From the NCBI GenBank assembly GCA_937892955.1, contig CALBKH010000122.1, positions 1 through 37,077 on the forward strand: 37,077 nucleotides of DNA, written 5' to 3'. The DNA comes from an uncultured Alphaproteobacteria bacterium. Lineage in GTDB: Bacteria > Pseudomonadota > Alphaproteobacteria > Rhizobiales > Ancalomicrobiaceae. The notes beneath the pieces were generated by a model, which was not told the origin of the DNA, did no database searches, and was given only the letters and a program-made list of their open reading frames with translations. Shown piece after piece: positions 23,376 to 30,819 of the stretch (its first letter is position 1; every line of letters begins with the position of its first letter). Position numbers and translations under genes: made by a program.

Positions 23376-24641
23376 TCAAAACACCGCCCCCTGCCGCGCG
23401 AGTTCCGCCCGGACCGCGGTGACGTCGTCGCTGAGGGCGGCGGCGACGCCGCTCGCGTGGCCGGTGGCGAAGGCGGTGCCCATCACCCGCGCCGAGGCAT
23501 AGGCGGCCGGATCCGCCCCGACCGTCCGCCCGCCGAACCACAGATCGTCGAAATCGGCCGAGCGCAACGCCCCGAGCGGGATGCCGTAGGCGCCGTCCGC
23601 GCCGATCTGCCGGTATTCGACCTTGCCCGGACCGCCGTGGATCTCCATCGGCCACCCGCCGAGCGCCACCTCGTCGGCGCGCCGCATGCCCGCCGCGAGC
23701 GCGGTTTCGCGTAACGGTTCGCGCGTCGCCGCATGACGGCTCTCGCGGATGCCGATCGCCGGCCCGGTGGCGACGATCGTCGCCCTCTCGAACCCCGGCG
23801 CGACGCGCCGGAGCGCCTCGACCCCGCGCCGGACCGCGGCACGGCCGTCGCATTCGGCCCGCGTCAGATCCGCCCCGTCGAGCCCGTTGGTCTCGACCTC
23901 GACGGCGAGCCACCAGATGTCGTCGGTGCCCGGCAGGATCGACACGAAGCCGCCGTCGGCTCGAAGTTCCGCCACGCCGAGCCGCCGGTCGATCGTCGCC
24001 ATCGCCGCCGTCCGCGCCGCCCGATCGAAGGCCGGCCGCGGCGCCACACCGCCGAGGCGGACCGGAAAGGAGGCCGGCTGGATCGGCCCGGAGGGGGCAT
24101 GCAGCGGACAGGGCGAGGCACCGGCGGCGAAAGCGAGCACCGCTTCACCGGAGCAGTCGACGAAGGCCCGCGCCGTGACCTCACGCAGGCCCCGCGGATC
24201 GGCGAGCCGCAGCGCCTCGATCCGCCGTCCGCGCGTCGTCACGTCGACGACCGACGTGTGCAAGAGGAGCTCGAGCCCCGGCCCCTCCGCCAGTCGATCG
24301 AGCGCCACCTTGGTCGCTTCGGGGTCGAGACGGATGTTCCAGTTGCCGGTCGCCGAGTGATAGGGCGCGACGTCGACGCCCATCGCCTCGAGTTCGGCGA
24401 GCGCCATCGCCCCGACCCCGCCGACCAGCCGCGCCGGCGGCCTTCCGCCGCCCGACCCCGGCCGTTGCGGGAAGAAGCCGCACCAGGCGAGCACCGAGGA
24501 ACGCGTCGCCGCGCCACCGAGAAAGCCGTAGGCCTCGACGAGCAGGGTCCGCGCCCCGGTCCGCGCCGCCCCGACCGCAGCGGCCACCCCGGCACTGCCG
24601 CCACCGACCACGATCACGTCGAAGCGCTCGGTTTCGCTCAT
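23376..24641 (-). CDS. FAD-dependent oxidoreductase in an ABC import operon
   Basis: A 421-aa protein of the FAD_oxidored (HI0933/succinate-dehydrogenase-like) group. The N-terminal Rossmann motif is VIVVGGGSAGVAAAVGAARTG (residues 9-29 region), followed by EAYGFLGGAATRSSVLAWCGFFP, the typical loop of this family. A short motif FVDCSGEAVLAFAAG lies mid-protein, and the C-terminus has DLWFGGRTVGADPAAYASARVMGTAFATGHASGVAAAL. It starts four bases after the permease stop, so it is translationally linked to the importer. It presumably acts on the imported compound or an early product, but the substrate is unknown. Confidence 0.82.
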   Translation of the reverse strand: MSETERFDVIVVGGGSAGVAAAVGAARTGARTLLVEAYGFLGGAATRSSVLAWCGFFPQRPGSGGGRPPARLVGGVGAMALAELEAMGVDVAPYHSATGNWNIRLDPEATKVALDRLAEGPGLELLLHTSVVDVTTRGRRIEALRLADPRGLREVTARAFVDCSGEAVLAFAAGASPCPLHAPSGPIQPASFPVRLGGVAPRPAFDRAARTAAMATIDRRLGVAELRADGGFVSILPGTDDIWWLAVEVETNGLDGADLTRAECDGRAAVRRGVEALRRVAPGFERATIVATGPAIGIRESRHAATREPLRETALAAGMRRADEVALGGWPMEIHGGPGKVEYRQIGADGAYGIPLGALRSADFDDLWFGGRTVGADPAAYASARVMGTAFATGHASGVAAALSDDVTAVRAELARQGAVF

Positions 24642-24645
24642 GGCG

Positions 24646-25443
24646 TCACCGCCAGCGCAGCAGGCGGCGTTCGGCGACGCCGATGAGGGAGGCGACGACC
24701 AACCCGAAGCCGGCGAGGATCAGCACGCCGGCGATCAGCCGATCGGTCTGCATCAGATTGCCGGCGGAAAGCACCAGCGCGCCGACGCCGTGCTCGGCGC
24801 CGATCATCTCGGCGGCGGTCAGGAGAATGATGCCGATCGAGGCGGAGATGCGCACGCCCGAGAGCAACGCCGGCATGGCACCCGGCAGCACGATCTTGCG
24901 GACGATGTCGCCGGTCGGGACACCGAAACTCTGCGCCATGCGGATCAGCGAGCGATCGACCCCGTCGACGCCGCCGAAGGCGGCGATCGCCATCGGCGAG
25001 AAGACGCCGAAGGCGATGGTGGCGTATTTCGACGCCTCGCCGATGCCGAACCAGACGATGAACAACGGCAGGAGCGCGATCTTCGGGATCGGGAACAACG
25101 CCGATACCAGCGGCAGGGCCGTCGAGCGCGCCAGGGTCGACAGACCGATGGCGAAGCCGACGGCGATGCCGGCGCTCGCCCCGAGCACCCACCCGACCGC
25201 CAGCCGCCGGATCGACGCGCCGAGATGACGCCAGATCTCGCCGCTCGCCACCATGTCGACGAAGGCGGTGGCGACCTCGCCGGGACGCGGCAACGCCAAC
25301 GGCGAGATCCAGCCGCGCGCCGTCGCCACCCACCACAGGAGGACCAGAGCGGCGAAGGTGAGCGGCGCGGCGATCCGCCGGCTGCCCGGTGCGAACCCGC
25401 CACCGCGGAACGGCACTTCGCGAAGGCGCGGTTCAGGCGACAT
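24646..25443 (-). CDS. NitT/TauT-family ABC permease
   Basis: A 265-aa permease with about six membrane helices. The first lies at residues about 26-45 (PLTFAALVLLWWVATARGW). A coupling loop, MAQSFGVPTGDIVRKIVLPGAMP, is typical of SsuC/TauC/ThiX-like permeases. It overlaps the ATPase gene by 11 bp and ends four bases before the oxidoreductase. The family carries sulfonates, taurine, nitrate, bicarbonate, thiamin precursors, phthalate and others, so the substrate cannot be read from the permease. Confidence 0.9.
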   Translation of the reverse strand: MSPEPRLREVPFRGGGFAPGSRRIAAPLTFAALVLLWWVATARGWISPLALPRPGEVATAFVDMVASGEIWRHLGASIRRLAVGWVLGASAGIAVGFAIGLSTLARSTALPLVSALFPIPKIALLPLFIVWFGIGEASKYATIAFGVFSPMAIAAFGGVDGVDRSLIRMAQSFGVPTGDIVRKIVLPGAMPALLSGVRISASIGIILLTAAEMIGAEHGVGALVLSAGNLMQTDRLIAGVLILAGFGLVVASLIGVAERRLLRWR

Positions 25444-26203
25444 CGATCAACTCCCGATCGGCGATCGCAGCCTCCTCGCGGATCGACGCCCAGATGCGCG
25501 CACTCGCCGCGATCACCTCCGGGTGGCCGTCGTGCCGTTCGTCGAGAGGCGGCGCGATCGTCACGATGTCGCGGATCCGCCCCGGCCGACGCGACAGCAC
25601 GACGACCCGGTGCCCGAGCTGCACGGCTTCCGCGAGATTGTGGGTGACGTAGACGGCGGTGAACCGCGTCTCGATCCACAGCCGCTTGAGATCGGCCATC
25701 AACAACTCGCGCGTCTGCGCGTCGAGGGCGGAGAGCGGCTCGTCCATCAGGAAGATCGCCGGCTCGACCACCAGCGCCCGGGCGATCGCCGTGCGCTGCT
25801 TCATGCCGCCGGAGAGCTGCTTGGGATAGGCCGTCGCGAAATCGGCGAGGTCGACGCGGGCGAGCGCCGCCGCCACCCGCGCCTCACGCTCGTCGCGCGC
25901 CAGACCGAGATGCTCGAGCGGCAGCCCGACGTTGTCGGCGACCGTCCGCCACGGCACCAGGGCGAAATCCTGGAAGACGTAGGTCAGCGGATTGAACGAG
26001 CCCGCCGGCGGCTCACCCGACATGAGTACACGGCCCACGCACGGCCGTTCGAGCCCGCCGAGAAGCCGCAGCAGCGTCGACTTCCCGCAGCCCGACGGCC
26101 CGAGCACCACGACGATCTCGCCGCTGGCGATCTCGAGGCTGACGTCGTCGAGCACGTTCAGCGATCCGTAGGATTGACGGATGTTCTCGACGATCAGTTC
26201 CAT
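25433..26203 (-). CDS. NitT/TauT-family ABC ATP-binding protein
   Basis: A 256-aa ATPase. Walker A is GPSGCGKS (35-42), the signature LSGGM (130-134), Walker B FLMDEP (151-156), with the switch His in THNLAEAV. The Q-loop segment YVFQDFALVPWRTV is characteristic of the SsuB/TauB group. Its start at 26203 is 149 bp downstream of the binding-protein stop, and that gap carries repeat copy D. The 3' end overlaps the permease start. Confidence 0.92.
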   Translation of the reverse strand: MELIVENIRQSYGSLNVLDDVSLEIASGEIVVVLGPSGCGKSTLLRLLGGLERPCVGRVLMSGEPPAGSFNPLTYVFQDFALVPWRTVADNVGLPLEHLGLARDEREARVAAALARVDLADFATAYPKQLSGGMKQRTAIARALVVEPAIFLMDEPLSALDAQTRELLMADLKRLWIETRFTAVYVTHNLAEAVQLGHRVVVLSRRPGRIRDIVTIAPPLDERHDGHPEVIAASARIWASIREEAAIADRELIDVA

Positions 26204-26242
26204 CGCTGCCTCGTCCGGTTCCGCATCGCGGACCGTCTCTGC

Positions 26243-26345
26243 GCCATCGGCCCCGTGTCGGTACCGATGGTCCCGAACGCACGACCTCCCGTTGGTGGAA
26301 CGGGAGGTCGCAGAGGGTCATGAGGCCGGGGGCGCACCCTCGGCC
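26243..26345. repeat. Three-hairpin intergenic repeat, copy D
   Basis: Hairpin 1 is GCCATCGG (26243-26250) / CCGATGGT (26264-26271), with a terminal G-U pair and the same 13-nt loop length as copies A and B. Hairpin 2 is CGACCTCCCGTT (26282-26293) / AACGGGAGGTCG (26299-26310), a perfect 12 bp whose sequence is unrelated to the arms of copies A and B. Hairpin 3 is GGCCG-GGGG / CCCT-CGGCC (26324-26332 / 26337-26345) with loop CGCA. It fills the gap between the binding-protein gene and the ATPase gene. Confidence 0.75.
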
Positions 26346-26352
26346 GTCGACG

Positions 26353-27381
26353 TCACTCGGCGAAGCCGAGATCGACGAAGGCCTTGGCGTCGACGTTCTC
26401 GTCCACCAGCTTCTCCGACTTGTACCAGGCGATCTGCTTCTCGATACCGGCGAGGTCGAGCTTGCCGGTCGGATCGCAATAGGGCGCCGAAGCGATCACC
26501 TTGGCCGCCCCCTGATCCGCCGGATCGGAGGGATAGACGTATTTGGCGATCTGCGCCGCGGCTTCCTTGGCCTTGTCGTCGGCGACCCGGTCGCCGGACG
26601 CGTCGGAGCGCAGCAGCGCCGCGCCGTAGTCGGCGAGCCCCTTCTTGTAGGCGCGGACGAAGCGGGCGACCACGTCGCGCTTCTCGGCGACCAGCTTCGG
26701 CGAGGCGAACAGCGCCCCGTACTGGTAGTCGGCGATGTCCGACATCGGCGAGACCAGCTTCGCCTCGCCGCGCGCGATCATCGGCCCGGCGATGTGGCTC
26801 GGCAGGATCGTCGCGTCGACCTGGTTGGTCTTCACCGCGGCGATCATGTTGGGTAGCGACTGCACCGGCTTCATGGTGATCTTGGCGAGATCGAACCCCT
26901 TGGCTTCGGCGATCTGGCCGAGCTGGTAGTGGAAGGTCGAGCCGACCTGGGTGATCGCGACGGAGGCACCGGCGACCTTCTCCGGCTTGTCGAGACCCTT
27001 GGCGAAGGCGTCGTTGGAGGCGATCAGCTGATTGCCGGCGAAGCCCTTCTTCTCGGCGCCCTGCGAGGCGACGATCTCGAGGCCGCCCTTGCCGGCGAGG
27101 TTGAGCGAGCCGGCGGTGATGCCGGTGAGGCCGAAATCGGCGTCGCCCGAGGCGATCGCCACGGCGATCGGCTGCGCCGCCTGGAAGAACTTCAGCTCCA
27201 GTTCGAGCCCTTCGGCCGCGAAATAGCCGCGCTCGACCCCGAGGTAGAGCCCACCCGACGATACGAATCGCAGCACGCCGACCGAAACCTTGTCCGCCGC
27301 CGCCGCACTCGAAGCGATCAGCAATGCGACCGATCCGGCCGCGAACCCTGCGAGCACCGTCCTACGATTCATCGGACCCAT
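26353..27381 (-). CDS. NitT/TauT-type substrate-binding protein (NMT1/SsuA-like)
   Basis: A 342-aa protein. The N-terminus MGPMNRRTVLAGFAAGSVAL has a twin-arginine-like NRRTVLAG followed by a hydrophobic stretch and AAAA-D cleavage near residue 30, so export is by Tat or Sec. The mature protein opens DKVSVGVLRFVSSGGLYLGVERGYFAAEGLELELKFF, the NMT1/SsuA-like start, followed by the characteristic SGDADFGLTGI. The ATG at 27381 has GGAGG eight bases upstream, preferred over the inner ATG at 27372. It heads the operon SBP-ATPase-permease-FAD oxidoreductase. The ligand is not deducible. A terminator-bearing structured region lies about 180-290 nt upstream on the same strand. Confidence 0.9.
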   Translation of the reverse strand: MGPMNRRTVLAGFAAGSVALLIASSAAAADKVSVGVLRFVSSGGLYLGVERGYFAAEGLELELKFFQAAQPIAVAIASGDADFGLTGITAGSLNLAGKGGLEIVASQGAEKKGFAGNQLIASNDAFAKGLDKPEKVAGASVAITQVGSTFHYQLGQIAEAKGFDLAKITMKPVQSLPNMIAAVKTNQVDATILPSHIAGPMIARGEAKLVSPMSDIADYQYGALFASPKLVAEKRDVVARFVRAYKKGLADYGAALLRSDASGDRVADDKAKEAAAQIAKYVYPSDPADQGAAKVIASAPYCDPTGKLDLAGIEKQIAWYKSEKLVDENVDAKAFVDLGFAE

Positions 27382-27818
27382 CGTCGTCACCTCCGCTGTT
27401 CTTTTCGGTCCCGATTTGTAACGAGACGGCGCAGCGATGGAAAGGGTCGCCGGACGACGGCGCTCCCCCCGCGCGCGCCGCCGCTCCCCGCCCGCACTTC
27501 CTCCGACCGTCCCCTCGGTGAACCGCACCCCGTTCGCCGCGCCGGGAGGTCGAACCGCGCGAAGGAAAAAAGAGCCGGGGACGGCATCGCCATCCCCGGC
27601 CGTGAAACAGGCAGGAATGAAGCCTGCGATCACCGAAAACATGTCGCATCCGCCGAACGGCGGGCGGGTGATCGAAGCACGATGATCATCCCTCCCACCC
27701 ACCGTCGTCGCATCCCCCATTTGGGATACGTCTCAATCCGCATCTCGTAATTTTCCACATGCTGCACTCAACCACAGGCTTCATGATCCGGCCACCGAGA
27801 CGAGACGCGGAGGGTGGG
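27382..27818. other. 437-bp divergent intergenic region, ABC operon / LuxR regulator
   Basis: The region separates the minus-strand ABC operon and the plus-strand LuxR-type gene. It holds the structured region with terminator (27564-27674, minus) and, by position, the promoters of both operons. The stretch 27382-27560 is GC-rich with no clear element. Confidence 0.6.
27564..27674 (-). ncRNA. Candidate structured RNA or leader ending in an intrinsic terminator
   Basis: Read on the minus strand there are three successive stem-loops. The first is CGATCACC (27667-27674) / GGTGATCG (27627-27634), an 8-bp perfect helix enclosing CCGCC / GGCGG with a four-base loop (27650-27663). The second is GCAGG / CCTGC (27611-27627). 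The third is GCCGGGGA (27593-27600) / TCCCCGGC (27574-27581) with an inner GGC / GCC, followed by TCTTTTTTCC, a proper terminator. No minus-strand protein gene ends upstream. The terminator is therefore either the end of a small RNA or an attenuator in the leader of the ABC operon. It matches no riboswitch consensus I recognise. Confidence 0.5.
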
Positions 27819-28937
27819 GTGCGCAACGATGATCCGATCCATCGAGCGGTCGCTGCGATCTACGATGCGGCGACCGATCCGGATCGATGGCCGTTCGCCC
27901 TCCAGGCGATCGCCGACGTGACCGGTGACGTCGGCACCGTCCTGATGTGGCGGCGCGACGACGGGAGTTTCGGGACCATCGTGTCGCCGGCCCTCGAGAA
28001 GGCCCAGGCCGACTACGCCACCCATTGGTGGCAACACGACATCCGCGCCCTGCGCGGTGCCGAACTCGCCTATGCCTTCCCCGACGACGGCGTCACCGAT
28101 CGCGACATCGTCACCGACGAGGAGACCCGCACCCATCCGATCTACACCGACTTCCTCATCCCCCACGGGATCGGATGGTTCGCCGCCGCCGACGTCGCAC
28201 CGGACCCGCAGATCTACGCGGTGATCAGCGTGCAGCGGCGGTACGATGCGCCCCGCTTCACCGACGAGGAAGTGCGCCTCGTCTCCAGGCTCGGGCACCA
28301 TGTCGAACAATCGCTTCGCCTGAGTATCCGGCTGATCGACGCCGAGGTCACCAGGGATGGTCTCGCCGCGGCCCTGGCCGCGATGAAGATCGGGCTGTTC
28401 GGGCTGGACTCGCTCGGGCGGATCACCACCACCAACGCCGCCGGCCGTGCCCTCCTCGACAACGGCCTGTCGATCGCGGACCACCGTCTCGCACCGCGCG
28501 ACCATGCCGCCCACATCGAATTCGTCGAGACGTTCGAGGCGGCGCGCGGAGACCTCGCGGCCGTCGGTCCCAAGACCATGATCCTGAGAACCGGCGACGA
28601 GACCGACCCGCTGCTGCTCCATTTCCTCCCGGTCTCCGGAGGGGATGCGATCACCGACACGTTCCTGATGACCACGCGGGTCTTCGTCCTCGTCTCGCGG
28701 ATCGGTCGCAACGATCCGGTCGACCCGGCGATCCTGCGCGATCTGATGGGGCTGACCCTCGCCGAGGCGCGGGTGGCGACCCTGGTCGGCAACGGACTGG
28801 CGCCGAAGGCCGCCGCCGGTCGCCTCGGCATCACCGAGGAGACGGCGCGCACCGTCCTGAAACGGGTCTTCTCCAAGACCGGCGTCTCCCGGCAGAGCGA
28901 GCTCGTCGCCCTCCTCGCCGGCCTGGTGATCCGCTGA
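27819..28937 (+). CDS. LuxR-type helix-turn-helix transcriptional regulator
   Basis: A 372-aa regulator. The C-terminal LuxR/GerE helix-turn-helix lies at about residues 305-370 (LTLAEARVATLVGNGLAPKAAAGRLGITEETARTVLKRVFSKTGVSRQSELVALL). The N-terminal half (about 1-180) looks like a GAF/autoinducer-like sensory domain (WQHDIRALRGAELAYAFPDDG, HPIYTDFLIPHGIGWF), and a PAS-like segment lies at about 195-290 (AAMKIGLFGLDSLGRITTTNAAGRALLDNG). The GTG at 27819, with GGAGG five bases upstream, is preferred; ATGs at 27783 and 27759 are alternatives. It is divergent from the ABC operon and may control it, or the downstream dehydrogenase-thioesterase pair. There is no receiver domain or acyl-homoserine-lactone-type core. 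Confidence 0.82.
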   Translation: MRNDDPIHRAVAAIYDAATDPDRWPFALQAIADVTGDVGTVLMWRRDDGSFGTIVSPALEKAQADYATHWWQHDIRALRGAELAYAFPDDGVTDRDIVTDEETRTHPIYTDFLIPHGIGWFAAADVAPDPQIYAVISVQRRYDAPRFTDEEVRLVSRLGHHVEQSLRLSIRLIDAEVTRDGLAAALAAMKIGLFGLDSLGRITTTNAAGRALLDNGLSIADHRLAPRDHAAHIEFVETFEAARGDLAAVGPKTMILRTGDETDPLLLHFLPVSGGDAITDTFLMTTRVFVLVSRIGRNDPVDPAILRDLMGLTLAEARVATLVGNGLAPKAAAGRLGITEETARTVLKRVFSKTGVSRQSELVALLAGLVIR

Positions 28938-29043
28938 GGCACCCGCCCGCTCTCCGGGCGACACGCGCGACCCGTCTACGAATCGATTGGAGGACCGTGT
29001 AACCTCCCCGCTCGACACGGCGGGTCGCCGTCGACGAGGGGGC

Positions 29044-29106
29044 GGGCGGTCGCGTCGCACCCTCGGAGAAGACGATCTCCCACGGGGGCGTTCACCGCGA
29101 CCGCCC
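29044..29106. repeat. 11-bp inverted repeat upstream of the iron-type dehydrogenase
   Basis: GGGCGGTCGCG (29044-29054) is perfectly complementary to CGCGACCGCCC (29096-29106) across a 41-nt loop. A further 7-bp hairpin, CGGCGCC/GGCGCCG, follows at about 29114-29130. Both lie in the leader of the dehydrogenase gene. The function is unknown, and at this GC content such pairs are not rare. Confidence 0.35.
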
Positions 29107-29162
29107 CCGAAATCGGCGCCCTCGGCGCCGCCCCACCGATGCGATCGGACGACGAGGACGGC

Positions 29163-30299
29163 ATGAACGGCTACACCTTCGAGACCACCCCGCGGATCGT
29201 CTGCGAAGCCGGCGCCGCCCGTGCCCTCGGCGCCGCCGCCGCTGCGCTCGGCATCCGACACGCCCTGCTGGTGAGCGACGCCGGGCTCGTCGCCGCCGGC
29301 CTTCTCGACCCCGTCGAGGCGAGTTTCGCCGCCGCCGGCGTGGCGACCACCCGCTTCACCGACGTCCTCGCCGATCCGCCCGAGGAGGTCGTCCTCGCCG
29401 CCGTCGATTTCGCCCGGCGCGCAGGCGTCGACGGCGTCGTCGGCCTCGGCGGCGGCTCGTCGATGGACACCGCCAAACTCGTAGCGCTTCTCGTCGGCAC
29501 GCCGCAGGAACTGCCGGCCATCTACGGTATCGGCCTCGCCCGCGGACCGCGCCTGCCGCTGATCCAGGTGCCGACCACCGCCGGCACCGGCTCGGAGGTC
29601 ACCCCGATCTCGATCGTCACCACCCCGACCCACGAGAAGAAGGGTGTCGTCTCGCCCCTGCTCCTGCCCGACGTCGCCGTCCTCGACGGCGAACTGACCC
29701 TCGGCCTGCCGCCTCGCGTCACCGCCATGACCGGCATCGACGCCATGGTCCACGCCATCGAGGCCTACACCACCCGGTCGAAGAAGAACCCGATCTCCGA
29801 CGCCCTGGCGATCGCGGCGATGAAGCTGCTCCACGCCAACATCCGCCGGGTGATCGCCGACGGCCGCGACATCGCCGCGCGTTCCGCCATGCTGCAGGGG
29901 TCGATGCTCGCCGGCATGGCCTTCGCCAACGCCCCCGTCGGCGCCGTCCATGCGCTGGCCTATCCGATCGGCGGCCATTTCCACGTGCCGCACGGGCTCT
30001 CCAATGCCCTGGTGCTCGGCCCCGTCATGGCGTTCAACCAGCCCGCTTGCGACGCCCTCTACGGCGAACTCGCCGCCGCCATCCTGCCGGGCAGCGCCAC
30101 CGGCGCCGATCTCGTCGCGGCGATGCGCGACCTCGTCGCCGAGATGCCGATGGAGCAGCGCCTGCGCGACGTCGGCATCGCCGAGAGCGATCTCGGCATG
30201 CTGGCAACCGACGCGATGAAGGTGACGCGGCTTCTTGTCAACAACCCGCGCGACGTCGCCCACACCGACGCCCTCGCCCTCTACACCGAAGCCTTCTGA
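29163..30299 (+). CDS. Iron-containing (group III) alcohol dehydrogenase
   Basis: A 378-aa protein with the Fe-ADH fold. The NAD-binding motif is GLGGGSSMDTAK (94-105), with TTAGTGSEVTP (139-149). The metal ligands are Asp193, His197, His263 and His277, in DAMVHAIEAY and GAVHALAYPIGGHFHVPHGLSNA; spacing and numbering match FucO-type enzymes. It oxidises an alcohol or reduces an aldehyde; the substrate is unknown. The ATG at 29163 has GAGG five bases upstream, better than the in-frame ATG at 29139. It is followed after 10 bp by a thioesterase, so the two are probably an operon. Confidence 0.9.
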   Translation: MNGYTFETTPRIVCEAGAARALGAAAAALGIRHALLVSDAGLVAAGLLDPVEASFAAAGVATTRFTDVLADPPEEVVLAAVDFARRAGVDGVVGLGGGSSMDTAKLVALLVGTPQELPAIYGIGLARGPRLPLIQVPTTAGTGSEVTPISIVTTPTHEKKGVVSPLLLPDVAVLDGELTLGLPPRVTAMTGIDAMVHAIEAYTTRSKKNPISDALAIAAMKLLHANIRRVIADGRDIAARSAMLQGSMLAGMAFANAPVGAVHALAYPIGGHFHVPHGLSNALVLGPVMAFNQPACDALYGELAAAILPGSATGADLVAAMRDLVAEMPMEQRLRDVGIAESDLGMLATDAMKVTRLLVNNPRDVAHTDALALYTEAF

Positions 30300-30309
30300 G
30301 ACCCGCCCG

Positions 30310-30762
30310 ATGACCGCCCGCACCCGCAAGACCGAGACGCTCACCGACTACCCGGCCCACCTGCCGATCCAGACCCGCTGGATGGACAACGACGCCTACG
30401 GCCACGTCAACAACGTCGTCTACTACTCGTGGTTCGACACGGCGGTGAACCGCTTCCTCATCGACCGGGGCGTACTCGACATCGCCAAGTCGGAGGTGAT
30501 CGGCCTGGTGGTCGCCACCAACTGCGCCTATTTCGCCCCCGTCGCCTTCCCCGACGACATCGTCGCCGGTCTGCGCGTCGCCCACCTCGGCCGCTCCAGC
30601 GTGCGCTACGAGGTCGGCCTCTTCCGCGCCGGCGACCCTCACCCGGCTGCCGCCGGCGAGTTCACCCACGTCTACGTCGACCGCGCCACGACCAAGCCTG
30701 TGGCGCTGCCTGAGAAGCTGCGGGCGGTTCTCGAAGCGATCACCCACCCGCCGGCGGCCTGA
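30310..30762 (+). CDS. Hotdog-fold acyl-CoA thioesterase (4HBT/FadM-like)
   Basis: A 150-aa protein with the single-hotdog 4-hydroxybenzoyl-CoA thioesterase signature TRWMDNDAYGHVNNVVYYSWFDTAVNRFL (residues 22-50 region). The catalytic aspartate is in D-x-D-x-x-G-H-V-N-N. A second conserved segment is YFAPVAFPDDIVAGLRVAHLGRSSVRYEVGLFR. It hydrolyses an acyl-CoA thioester in the cytosol. Cotranscription with the iron-type dehydrogenase is likely (10-bp gap), and a good terminator follows 9 bp after the stop. Confidence 0.88.
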   Translation: MTARTRKTETLTDYPAHLPIQTRWMDNDAYGHVNNVVYYSWFDTAVNRFLIDRGVLDIAKSEVIGLVVATNCAYFAPVAFPDDIVAGLRVAHLGRSSVRYEVGLFRAGDPHPAAAGEFTHVYVDRATTKPVALPEKLRAVLEAITHPPAA

Positions 30763-30771
30763 CCCGATCCG

Positions 30772-30806
30772 ACGGCGAAGGAGCGGGATCGCCCCTTCGC
30801 CGTTTG
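30772..30806 (+). terminator. Intrinsic terminator after the thioesterase
   Basis: A perfect 10-bp stem, ACGGCGAAGG (30772-30781) / CCTTCGCCGT (30794-30803), encloses a smaller GCG/CGC pair and is followed by TTTGATCC. It ends the dehydrogenase-thioesterase transcript. On the minus strand no T-run follows, so it serves mainly the plus strand. Confidence 0.75.
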
Positions 30807-30819
30807 ATCCTCGTGCCCC

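Noticed and set aside
27381..27720. Upstream in-frame extension of the binding-protein gene (to 27720)
   Set aside because: It runs through the terminator and leader hairpins and lacks a ribosome site. The start at 27381 has GGAGG and a proper signal peptide.
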